DNA from: Actinomycetota bacterium
Lineage (GTDB): Bacteria > Actinomycetota > Thermoleophilia > Gaiellales > Gaiellaceae
Reading direction: 5' to 3'
Length of the DNA: 5,397 nucleotides
Assembly (NCBI GenBank): GCA_003170995.1
Contig: PMXT01000111.1
Location: forward strand, 9,200 to 14,596
The notes under the pieces were generated by a model. It was not told where the DNA came from and did not search any database. It saw only the letters and a list, made by a program, of their open reading frames with translations. A program made the position numbers and the translations under genes. Within the stretch, counting starts at the first letter, position 1. Each line of letters begins with the position of its first letter. Below, one piece after another: positions 1 to 4,957 of this stretch.

Positions 1-56
1 GACGTATTTTCGTGCCCAGGCGGAAAGGAACGTGTTTTGTGGCGGGGTTGGCTCGG

Positions 57-404
57 TCAGCTCGCGCTGACGGCGTGTATCTCGGCTACTTCCGCAGCTC
101 CCTCACCGGTTAGCGAAACCTCGGCGTCGGGATACAGAACCCTCCAGACGCGCAAGTAGATGGCAACCTCGCGCTGTGCCATCTCGCCGGCCTTACCGGA
201 GTCGGGGGCGAGAAGCTCGATCTCGTTAGGACCAGAGATGATCGTCGCCTGGTTGAGACTCTCAAGAAACGAGGCCAGGCGTTCTGTGTAGATCTGGTCG
301 CCGAGTCGTAGTCGCATGGATCCGCAGGTTGGGGCTACTTCTAGTGTCGTCAGGTTCGGGGGATAGCGCATCGCCCGATTGGAGGAATCGTGTGCATTTA
401 CCAC
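57..404 (-). CDS. small hypothetical protein, unrecognised
   Basis: This encodes a 115-residue soluble protein that I do not recognise. There is no signal peptide or membrane segment. It reads as a small alpha/beta protein: beta-like stretches near residues 18-24 and 53-66 (TIISGPNEIELLA), a helix around 40-50 (TERLASFLESLN), a longer helix around 73-91 ending in LRVWRVLYPDA, and a last strand (AEVSLTG). The start is a GTG at 404; an AGGA lies 11 bases upstream, and internal ATGs (residues 12 and 30) have no ribosome site. CAGGAT just upstream could instead be a -10 hexamer giving an almost leaderless mRNA. It diverges from the Rpf-like gene. Codon use is less GC-biased than in the ABC genes (CTA, AGT, ACA and GTA occur), which may mean weak selection or recent arrival. 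I am fairly confident it is coding because the frame stays open with protein-like composition, but its role is unknown. Confidence 0.55.
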   Translation of the reverse strand: MVNAHDSSNRAMRYPPNLTTLEVAPTCGSMRLRLGDQIYTERLASFLESLNQATIISGPNEIELLAPDSGKAGEMAQREVAIYLRVWRVLYPDAEVSLTGEGAAEVAEIHAVSAS

Positions 405-438
405 GATTCGCGTAATCCTGGCGTTTCTTGCCTGAAGT

Positions 439-466
439 TTGGCACATGCAGCTAGTAGTACATATT
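439..466 (+). promoter_or_regulatory. candidate promoter for the Rpf-like gene
   Basis: TTGGCA at 439-444 (5 of 6 to the -35 consensus) and CATATT at 461-466 (4 of 6 to the -10) are separated by 16 bp. Initiation would fall near 473 and give a 5' leader of about 134 nt. TATAGG at 470-475 and TAGCCT at 501-506 are alternative -10 elements with poorer -35 partners. This is inference from motif match only. Confidence 0.3.
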
Positions 467-511
467 CGCTATAGGTTGCTTGCGCGACGCCACGTTTTGC
501 TAGCCTAAGGA

Positions 512-540
512 GGCTGATGTCGCCTTGGCGGCGTCAGGCC
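512..540 (+). promoter_or_regulatory. strong hairpin in the leader of the Rpf-like gene
   Basis: GATGTCGCC (516-524) pairs with GGCGGCGTC (527-535), counting two G-U pairs. The stem extends outward by CT/AG and, past one bulged G, by GG/CC, so the helix spans 512-540. Two further short stems follow: GGCCG/CGGCC (537-541/545-549, loop AAG), which shares bases with the first, and CCCGA/TCGGG (548-552/563-567). If transcription starts near 473 this is a folded 5' leader. Leaders of rpf genes in other actinobacteria often carry c-di-AMP riboswitches, but I do not see that motif's conserved blocks here, so I call it structure only. Confidence 0.4.
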
Positions 541-591
541 GAAGCGGCCCGATCGATTCTTCTCGGGCGTTATCGGTCGGTGTTATCGCGT

Positions 592-597
592 AGGGAG
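592..597 (+). promoter_or_regulatory. ribosome binding site fixing the GTG start at 607
   Basis: AGGGAG lies 9 bases before the GTG at 607. It is the clearest Shine-Dalgarno sequence in the window and supports that start, which also gives a complete signal peptide. Confidence 0.65.
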
Positions 598-606
598 TAG
601 CAACTC

Positions 607-1140
607 GTGATTCGAAGAAGCGCTTTGCGCATTCTGATAACCATGCTCGTGATTCTTGCCTTACTTGCTCCGGCGCTCGCCAGCGCCTCCAGCAAGCGAA
701 CATCCGAGTTTCGGCAAATACAGCGATTGAGGCACACGACCTGGCACTGGCAGAAAGTCATGGGAGTCGAAAAAACGCCGGCGCGACACGGTGCTCTCAG
801 GGCGTCTGGCTCCAACTATCGTCACTGGGTTATGCGGCTTTGGCGGAAGCGGGCCGTTAGTGCTCGTCGCCACGCACGGAGCGTGCCTCACAAGACTCAA
901 TGGTTGTGTATCCATCGCGGCGAGGGCGGTTGGAACGCTCACACCGGCAATGGCTATTACGGCGGTCTGCAGATGGATCTTTCCTTCCAGCGCTCATACG
1001 GCGACTATCTGCTCCGCCTGAAGGGGACGGCCAACAACTGGAATCCCTACGAGCAGATGTGGGTGGCAGAACGCGCCTTCAAGAGCGGTAGGGGTTTCTA
1101 TCCCTGGCCAAACACTGCCCGTGCTTGTGGGTTGATTTAG
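607..1140 (+). CDS. secreted Rpf/transglycosylase-like cell-wall protein
   Basis: This is a 177-residue exported protein. Residues 1-27 form a signal peptide (basic MIRRSALR, hydrophobic ILITMLVILALLAPALA, likely cleavage after ASA). A basic, Trp- and Arg-rich linker follows (about 30-95). The C-terminal domain (97-177) is of the resuscitation-promoting-factor/lysozyme-like transglycosylase family: WLCIHRGEGGWN (99-110), TGNGYYGGLQMD (113-124) and FYPWPNTARACG (164-175). E106 matches the catalytic glutamate, and C101 and C174 probably form the family disulfide. Family members cut the peptidoglycan glycan chain and act in growth or exit from dormancy; that role is transferred, not shown here. 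Unlike classical Rpf ('QCESGGNW'), four residues separate the Cys from the Glu, as in the CIHRxEG subgroup I associate with Thermoleophilia. The GTG start has AGGGAG nine bases upstream. It converges on yjbQ. The substrate is unproven. Confidence 0.88.
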   Translation: MIRRSALRILITMLVILALLAPALASASSKRTSEFRQIQRLRHTTWHWQKVMGVEKTPARHGALRASGSNYRHWVMRLWRKRAVSARRHARSVPHKTQWLCIHRGEGGWNAHTGNGYYGGLQMDLSFQRSYGDYLLRLKGTANNWNPYEQMWVAERAFKSGRGFYPWPNTARACGLI

Positions 1141-1268
1141 AACTCGAGTCAAAAAGAAGCACTCTGTCGCCTGGCCGCGCCCGGCGGTGCGCTGCGCCTG
1201 ATCTCGCTCGTGCGCTCTACATACCGATGTGCAGCTCCGTACAGGAGCCGGCCGAGGAAGCCGCGCGG
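1141..1268. other. convergent gap between the Rpf-like gene and yjbQ
   Basis: There is no gene in these 128 bp. GCTCC/GGAGC (stem with a GTACA loop, about 1232-1246) and the palindrome AGCCGCGCGGCT (1258-1269, overlapping the last base of the yjbQ stop) could form hairpins at the 3' end of yjbQ. Neither is followed by a T-run on either strand, so I do not call a terminator. Confidence 0.35.
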
Positions 1269-1721
1269 CTAGTTCCCGACGACCTGAACTAGCCAGCGGC
1301 GGTTGCGCTCACGATCCAGCTCGACGAAGAGCACGCGCTGCCAGGTGCCCAGCGCGAGCTCGCCGCCCTCGACGGGAATCGACTCTCCGGCAGGCCCGAG
1401 CAACATCGCCATACAGTGCGCATGGCCGTTACCGGCTTCCATGTCCTCTTCGCAGATGTTCTCGGTGCGGCGATCCCAGTCGTCGTGCGCGTAGTAGCGC
1501 TCGGCCGGGACGAGTCGTTGCAGAAGCGCAGCGAAATCCTCGAGGAAGCCGCTCTCGAGTTCGCCGACGCGTATGCAGCAGGTGGTGTGCGGCGAGTAGA
1601 CGCAGGCGACGCCGTTGTCGACGCCGCTCTCGCGCACGGCGTCGATCACCTCGTCGGTGATATCGATGACTGTCAGGCCACCTGCCGTTCGCAGCTCGCA
1701 CTCTTGCAGGAATGCTCTCAC
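1269..1721 (-). CDS. yjbQ: YjbQ family protein (UPF0047)
   Basis: This 150-residue cytosolic protein is of normal family length (about 135-150). Family hallmarks are present in order: an N-terminal strand and helix LTVIDITDEVIDAVRESGV (16-34), YSPHTTC (42-48), GNGHAHCMAMLLG (97-109), and LGTWQRVLFVELDRERNRR (124-142). The histidines H45, H100 and H102 lie in the conserved pocket motifs. Members have been annotated as 'secondary thiamine-phosphate synthase' because of weak complementation or activity; the physiological role remains uncertain, so the enzyme name should be held loosely. The GTG start at 1721 fits the family N-terminus. It has no Shine-Dalgarno sequence, but CACAAT lies 8 bases upstream, so the message may be nearly leaderless. 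It diverges from the ABC permease and converges on the Rpf-like gene, so it is probably monocistronic. No thiamine genes are in view. Confidence 0.92.
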   Translation of the reverse strand: MRAFLQECELRTAGGLTVIDITDEVIDAVRESGVDNGVACVYSPHTTCCIRVGELESGFLEDFAALLQRLVPAERYYAHDDWDRRTENICEEDMEAGNGHAHCMAMLLGPAGESIPVEGGELALGTWQRVLFVELDRERNRRWLVQVVGN

Positions 1722-1729
1722 GGGACTCT

Positions 1730-1764
1730 ATTGTGCGTGAGAGATCGTCTTCTCGCCAGCGAGA
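1730..1764 (-). promoter_or_regulatory. candidate yjbQ promoter with operator-like inverted repeat
   Basis: On the minus strand CACAAT (1735-1730) sits 8 bases before the GTG of yjbQ. A -35 at 17-bp spacing would be TGGCGA (1758-1753, 3 of 6). The perfect inverted repeat TCTCGC-CA-GCGAGA (1751-1764) overlaps that -35, where a repressor could act. A second stem, AGCCCA/TGGGCT (1772-1777/1795-1800), lies on the permease side. All is motif-level inference. Confidence 0.3.
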
Positions 1765-1848
1765 CGTGTTCAGCCCACTCGATACTCGGGGGACTGGGCT
1801 TTCTGTCTGTGATCCGGCGAGTTGCGAGAAAGCTGTAAAGCGGGAAAG

Positions 1849-2964
1849 ATGCATGGCGTGACTTGGGCGAAGCTGATCAGGAAGAACCTGCTGCGTCGCC
1901 CGATGCGAACGGCCTCGACTGCGGCCGGGGTATCGATCGGTGTCGGCCTGATCGTGGCACTGCTCTCGATCACGGCTGGAGTGCGCAACACCGCTAATCA
2001 GCTGATCCATCTCGGGCGAGCCGATTTCGGTCTCTTCCAATCCGGCACCTCCGACCTGACCAAGTCGATCCTGCCGCAGTCGCTGGAGCTCGGGATCGCC
2101 AAGGAGCCGGGCGTGCAGATGGTCGCCGGGCTTCAGCTCTACATCACTAACGTGAACGGCCAGAGCTCCTTCCTGGTGCTCGGCATGCAACCCGGTCAGT
2201 TTCCCTGGAAGCGGCTGGTGATCGTGCATGGTCAGCTGCCCGTGGCCGGCCAGGTCGTGGTGGGCGACTCGGCGCTCAAGACCTTGCACGTCGGGGTAGG
2301 CGACAACATCGTGATCGGCAAGCGGAAGCTTCTGGTCTCGGGGATCTACCACACCGGTGATCCGTTCGAGGACAACGGTGTCGTGATGCGGCTCTCCGAG
2401 ATGCAGAAGCTGACCAAGCGACCCAGAGAGATAACGACGATCGCGATCACCGTGACTCCGGGCCGACCGTCCCGCACCGTAGCCAACGAGATCGCAAAGA
2501 GATTTCCCAACGTCGCGCCATTGGCCGAGCCCGGTCAGGCGGTCAAGGTTGACACCTCCAGCCGGCTTCTGATCAGCGCCGGCTGGATCTTCTCTCTGCT
2601 GGCGCTGATAGTCGGCGGCATCGGCGTCATGAACACGATGGCGATGTCGGTCTTCGAACGCACGCGCGAGATAGGCATCCTGCGTGCGATCGGCTGGCCC
2701 GCGTACCGGATTGCGGCTCTGATCGTGAGCGAAGCGGTAGGGATCTGCCTGCTCGCTTTGGGAATCGGGCTGGGCGTCGGCGTCTTGGCAGCGCACCTCT
2801 TTACGAGCTACGGCCTCATCTCGACCTTCGTCAAGCCGGACTTCACCGCCGGTGTCTTCGCCTGGGGGCTTGCCTTCTCGCTTGGCGTTGGACTTCTTGG
2901 CGCGATCTACCCGGTTCTGCGCGCGATCAGACTCGCTCCGGTCGAGGCTTTGCGGCGGGAGTGA
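1849..2964 (+). CDS. MacB/FtsX-type ABC transporter permease
   Basis: This is a 371-residue membrane protein counted from ATG 1849. It has the MacB-like layout: a cytoplasmic start (WAKLIRKNLLRRPMRT), TM1 at about 24-44, a large extracytoplasmic domain (about 45-238), then three C-terminal helices (about 241-262, 292-316 and 333-357). The FtsX core VFERTREIGILRAIGWP (268-284) follows TM2, and the protein ends with the typical RLAPVEALRRE. Such proteins dimerise and pair with a LolD/MacB ATPase to move lipids, peptides or drugs, or to pass force across the membrane; the substrate is unknown here. The frame opens at a TTG (1822). ATG 1849 sits very close to GGGA, and GTG 1858 gives the familiar MTWAKL start, so the true start is uncertain by nine residues. 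The likely partner ATPase is convergent, not co-directional: the stops are separated by 4 bp. No MacA-like adaptor is visible. Confidence 0.93.
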   Translation: MHGVTWAKLIRKNLLRRPMRTASTAAGVSIGVGLIVALLSITAGVRNTANQLIHLGRADFGLFQSGTSDLTKSILPQSLELGIAKEPGVQMVAGLQLYITNVNGQSSFLVLGMQPGQFPWKRLVIVHGQLPVAGQVVVGDSALKTLHVGVGDNIVIGKRKLLVSGIYHTGDPFEDNGVVMRLSEMQKLTKRPREITTIAITVTPGRPSRTVANEIAKRFPNVAPLAEPGQAVKVDTSSRLLISAGWIFSLLALIVGGIGVMNTMAMSVFERTREIGILRAIGWPAYRIAALIVSEAVGICLLALGIGLGVGVLAAHLFTSYGLISTFVKPDFTAGVFAWGLAFSLGVGLLGAIYPVLRAIRLAPVEALRRE

Positions 2965-2968
2965 TCGG

Positions 2969-3655
2969 TCAGGTGATCGGCTCTACGCGTCCGTCGCGCA
3001 TGCGGTAGGCGCGGTCGGCGGTAGCTCCGACGCCGGCGTCGTTGGTGACGACGAGCGTAGTCATCTGATACTGCTCGCGCAGCCGCTTGAGAAGCGCCAT
3101 GATCCGCTCCCCGGCGACCGAGTCGAGTGCCCCGGTCGGCTCGTCGGCGAGTAGCAGGCGGGGCCGGTTGGCCAGGGCGCGCGCGATCGCCACACGCTGG
3201 CGCTCGCCACCCGAGAGTGTCCCCGGGTTGGCATTCAGGCGATGCGAGAGCCCGACCTCGTTGAGAAGCTCGCGCGCCCGTGCCTCTCGCGCCTTGCGCG
3301 AGTGACGACGCCCGAGCATCGGCATCTGAACGTTCTCGAGCGCGCTCAGGGTTGGGATCAAGTTGTGGAGCTGGAAGACGAAACCAACGACTCCGGCTCT
3401 GTACTCCGACGGGCTGTGCAGGTTCTCGATTTGGTGCTCACCGACGGTGATGCTGCCCGAATCGGGCTTGTCGAGCGCTCCGATCAGGTTGAGCAGCGTG
3501 CTCTTCCCGCTACCCGAAGGGCCCATCAACGAGATGAACTCGCCCGGCCCGATGCGTAGCGTCACGTCCTCGAGTGAGCGAATGAGGCCGCCCTCGAAGC
3601 TTTTGCGGACGTGCTCGATAGAAACCTCTACGCCGTGCCCGTCGCTCGAGCTCAC
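2969..3655 (-). CDS. LolD/MacB-type ABC transporter ATP-binding protein
   Basis: This 228-residue nucleotide-binding subunit is of full length for the family. Motifs: Walker A GPSGSGKS (45-52), Q-loop at Q95 ([10 protein letters not shown]), signature LSGGERQ (147-153), Walker B RLLLADEP (166-173) and D-loop GALDS (175-179). At the switch (H-loop) position the usual VTHD reads VTND, so the conserved histidine is Asn205. That residue normally senses the gamma-phosphate, so hydrolysis may be slow or altered. It presumably powers the MacB/FtsX permease encoded tail to tail with it. The start is GTG 3655; no ATG and no convincing ribosome site precede it, and the frame continues open upstream without another usual start codon. 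A GATAAA hexamer at 3694-3689 is a weak -10 candidate for a 27-nt leader. The lipoprotein gene lies 185 bp upstream on the same strand, but a hairpin between them argues against one operon. Confidence 0.94.
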   Translation of the reverse strand: MSSSDGHGVEVSIEHVRKSFEGGLIRSLEDVTLRIGPGEFISLMGPSGSGKSTLLNLIGALDKPDSGSITVGEHQIENLHSPSEYRAGVVGFVFQLHNLIPTLSALENVQMPMLGRRHSRKAREARARELLNEVGLSHRLNANPGTLSGGERQRVAIARALANRPRLLLADEPTGALDSVAGERIMALLKRLREQYQMTTLVVTNDAGVGATADRAYRMRDGRVEPIT

Positions 3656-3840
3656 TGTTCGACTCGCATCGGTCAGTTGACGTACGGATTTATCACCATT
3701 GCTTAGCCCACGGTCTGCAGCGTGATCGGGAAGGCGATCGAAGCCGCCGACTAGGTGATTGTCTCATGATGGCCAGGAAGAAGACGACCGATCTTGCCGA
3801 GCGCCGTCGGCCTGGAGCTAAACGGTGGTGCTCCAGCGCC
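3656..3840. other. gap between the ABC ATPase and lipoprotein genes
   Basis: There is no convincing gene. A 48-codon plus-strand frame from ATG 3763 has no ribosome site and runs antisense into the lipoprotein gene, so I leave it out. The left half should contain the ATPase promoter; the right half holds the hairpins listed separately. Confidence 0.5.
3796..3836 (-). terminator. candidate hairpin terminator after the lipoprotein gene
   Basis: CTGGAGC (3812-3818) and GCTCCAG (3830-3836) form a perfect 7-bp stem with an 11-nt loop, starting 4 bases past the lipoprotein stop codon. A second stem, GCCGA/TCGGC (about 3798-3813), lies beside it and overlaps it slightly. No T-run follows on the minus strand, so this is a weak, U-less terminator candidate of the kind reported in actinobacteria. 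Confidence 0.35.
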
Positions 3841-4302
3841 TCACCTGGGGACGACCGAGAGTGGCCAGTGCAGCCTCTCCGTCTTTCCCTTGGCTGTGAT
3901 GATCGCCTCTAGGGTCAGCGGGTAGCCAACCGGCGTGAACTGCGGCCAGGTGATGTTCTCGTGGTGGCGGCCGACGAAGTGGAAGACCTTGCCCTTGCCC
4001 TTGCCGTTTTTTTTGGCATCGACCTGGCCGACGGGTAGGCCGCCGGCCAGAACCTGCATGTGCAGCGTCGCCGGGATCGGTTTTCCGGAGAGATCGTTGA
4101 CCGTAACCGTGATGAACCAGTTCTTTTTCACCACCGGGTGGTGGGAATCGGCTGTCAGAGTGGCTTTGAAGGCCGGTTGGGAGGCGATCGTATTGGGCGC
4201 GACCGTGGTGGGCTTCGCCGAAGTCTTGCTGCCGCCGCAAGCCGTCACGATCGTGACCAGGCAGGCGACGACGAGGGCTAGTTGCAGCGCTCGCTTGTGC
4301 AT
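3841..4302 (-). CDS. small secreted lipoprotein, beta-sandwich-like
   Basis: This is a 153-residue lipoprotein. MHKRALQLALVVACLVTIV plus lipobox VTAC (19-22) places lipidated Cys22 next to a Gly/Ser/Lys/Thr-rich linker (23-45). The rest (about 46-153) is strand-rich: FKATLTAD, WFITVTVNDLSGKPIPATLHMQV, KVFHFVG, YPLTLEAIITA and RLHWPLSVV. It looks like an Ig-like or YtkA/CopC-like sandwich; no enzymatic residues are evident. Similar short lipoproteins seem common in Thermoleophilia (from memory, function unknown). I chose ATG 4302, not the longer open frame to 4401, because it starts exactly at a signal peptide and TACGAT lies six bases upstream, fitting a leaderless message. Codons 97-99 contain eight consecutive A (AAA AAA AAC), a perfect -1 slippery heptamer; the -1 frame stays open past the normal stop. 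It is outward-facing and may bind a ligand or partner, possibly unrelated to the ABC genes. Confidence 0.82.
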   Translation of the reverse strand: MHKRALQLALVVACLVTIVTACGGSKTSAKPTTVAPNTIASQPAFKATLTADSHHPVVKKNWFITVTVNDLSGKPIPATLHMQVLAGGLPVGQVDAKKNGKGKGKVFHFVGRHHENITWPQFTPVGYPLTLEAIITAKGKTERLHWPLSVVPR

Positions 4303-4308
4303 GTGTTG

Positions 4309-4337
4309 ATCGTATTGAACGAACGGCGGAATTGGAA
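4309..4337 (-). promoter_or_regulatory. leaderless promoter for the lipoprotein gene
   Basis: TACGAT (4314-4309) matches TANNNT and is followed by CAACAC and then the ATG, so initiation seven bases past the hexamer lands on the A of the start codon. TTCCAA (4337-4332) at 17-bp spacing is a weak -35 (3 of 6). No Shine-Dalgarno sequence precedes the ATG, consistent with leaderless translation. Confidence 0.5.
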
Positions 4338-4384
4338 ACTCGCAGCCGCGGCTGGATGCTGCCGCGCCATACTCAACGCCGTTC
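4321..4384. repeat. nested inverted repeats upstream of the lipoprotein gene
   Basis: GAACGGCG (4321-4328) and CGCCGTTC (4377-4384) form a perfect 8-bp inverted repeat. Inside lies the 12-bp palindrome CAGCCGCGGCTG (4343-4354), with a further GCGGC/GCCGC pair (about 4348-4365). The left arm falls between the proposed -35 and -10, and the palindrome lies just upstream of the -35, so they could be operator sites. This is untested and could be chance in GC-rich DNA. Confidence 0.35.
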
Positions 4385-4427
4385 AGAATCTCTTGAGGCA
4401 CGTCACCTAGGGCGGGCCGGTCGTCAA

Positions 4428-4440
4428 GCGCCGAAGGCGC
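4428..4440 (-). repeat. small GCGCC/GGCGC hairpin
   Basis: GCGCC-GAA-GGCGC forms a 5-bp stem with a three-base loop, 22 bases beyond the large post-tRNA hairpin. It may be a backup transcription stop or simply a short GC palindrome; there is no T-run. Confidence 0.25.
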
Positions 4441-4462
4441 GGCGATCCGCTCGAAAGGACCG

Positions 4463-4505
4463 CCGCCGAAAGTCTTCGCCGGCTCTGCCGGCGGACTTTC
4501 GGCGG
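4463..4505 (-). terminator. long perfect hairpin after the tRNA gene
   Basis: CCGCCGAAAGTC (4463-4474) pairs perfectly with GACTTTCGGCGG (4494-4505). Inside, after a 2-base bulge, CGCCGGC (4477-4483) pairs perfectly with GCCGGCG (4487-4493) around a TCT loop (AGA on the minus strand). That makes 19 perfect pairs. Read with the tRNA it begins 6 bases past the tRNA 3' end, so it probably stops tRNA transcription or protects the precursor 3' end. No U-tract follows (CGGTCCTTTCG), so it would be a U-less terminator. Confidence 0.6.
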
Positions 4506-4511
4506 AAGAGG

Positions 4512-4585
4512 TGGGCCCGGCAGGAATCGAACCTGCGACCGTCGGATTATGAGTCCGCTGCTCTGACCAACTGAGCTACGGGCCC
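4512..4585 (-). tRNA. tRNA with CAU anticodon (tRNA-Met, possibly tRNA-Ile2)
   Basis: The minus strand folds into a full 74-nt cloverleaf. The acceptor stem is GGGCCCG/CGGGCCC with discriminator A73. The D arm is GCTC/GAGC, the anticodon loop is CTCATAA (CAU), and the T arm is GCAGG/CCTGC with loop TTCGATT. The top anticodon-stem pair 27-43 is G-A, a mismatch. The first acceptor pair is G-C, so it is not initiator tRNA. CAU can be elongator Met or, after lysidine modification by TilS, Ile2 reading AUA; C4-G69 and C5-G68 lean toward the Ile2 pattern known from E. coli, but I cannot settle it. CCA is not encoded (CCT follows A73). TAGGCT (4601-4596) is a possible -10, giving a 4-nt 5' leader, though no good -35 is seen. 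Confidence 0.95.
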
Positions 4586-4678
4586 CGCCACCGTCAGCCT
4601 ATCGTCGTCGGACGGTCCGTGCGTGAGTATTCGTCAGCCACTGACTACAAGCGTTTTCGGGCCTGTCTCCAGGGCATT

Positions 4679-4684
4679 TATAAA
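4679..4684 (+). promoter_or_regulatory. candidate -10 element for the intergenic RNA
   Basis: TATAAA matches the -10 consensus at 5 of 6 positions and stands out as AT-rich in a GC-rich genome. Initiation would be near 4691. The -35 region is weak (TTCGGG at 4656-4661, 17-bp spacing). Confidence 0.35.
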
Positions 4685-4720
4685 CGCTCCGTATCCCTCG
4701 TTGGGGTGAATCAGCGCTAG

Positions 4721-4738
4721 TTCCCTCGTTCGGGGGAA
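4721..4738 (+). repeat. 7-bp hairpin, second copy of a TCCCTCGTT motif
   Basis: An 18-nt element folds into seven consecutive pairs (one G-U) with a GTTC loop. TCCCTCGTT also occurs at 4694-4702, where it begins a similar but shorter stem-loop, so the two form a tandem pair 28 bp apart. Confidence 0.45.
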
Positions 4739-4957
4739 TGCGTGTTCAACAGAGCGGGACTACGGTCAACAGTGCCCGCTTTCCCTCAGGGTGTAGCAAA
4801 GAGGGGTAGTGGGTTGGCGAGAAATCTGCGGTACCGCGATCAAGCGGTATAGAAGGAGCAGTGAGCGGTGCACGAATGCGGCAGTGCCCTCTGGGGATCG
4901 GGGACGCGAGGAGTACGTTAGTCCTCCCGGCAAGCCCGATCTCCTTTTAGTCCGAAT

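Noticed and set aside
56..71. Hairpin GTCAGC/GCTGAC as a terminator
   Set aside because: It is only 6 bp, overlaps the last codons and stop of the small gene, and is not followed by a T-run.
1229..1660. Arg/Ala/Ser-rich 143-codon plus-strand frame
   Set aside because: It is a shadow of yjbQ; the extreme Arg content and absence of structure indicate a non-coding frame.
1429..2796. Long open frame (455 codons) on the minus strand
   Set aside because: It lies antisense to the clearly recognised permease and overlaps yjbQ in another frame. Its composition (rich in Asp, Arg, His, Gln) is that of a GC-rich shadow frame, with no domain or ribosome site.
4303..4401. 33-residue N-terminal extension of the lipoprotein
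   Set aside because: It would bury the signal peptide and lipobox; the ATG at 4302 begins exactly at the signal peptide.
4660..4700. Fluoride riboswitch, from ATAAACGCT
   Set aside because: The required upstream GGNGAUG block and the downstream pairing partner are absent.
4690..4745. c-di-AMP riboswitch, from GGGGTGAATC
   Set aside because: One block resembles the motif, but the other conserved blocks are missing or in the wrong order, and no rpf or ktr gene lies downstream.
4821..4840. T-box riboswitch, from GCGGTACCGCG
   Set aside because: It matches the end of the T-box consensus, but the essential UGG is CGG. No specifier stem is seen upstream, and the terminator lies too far downstream.
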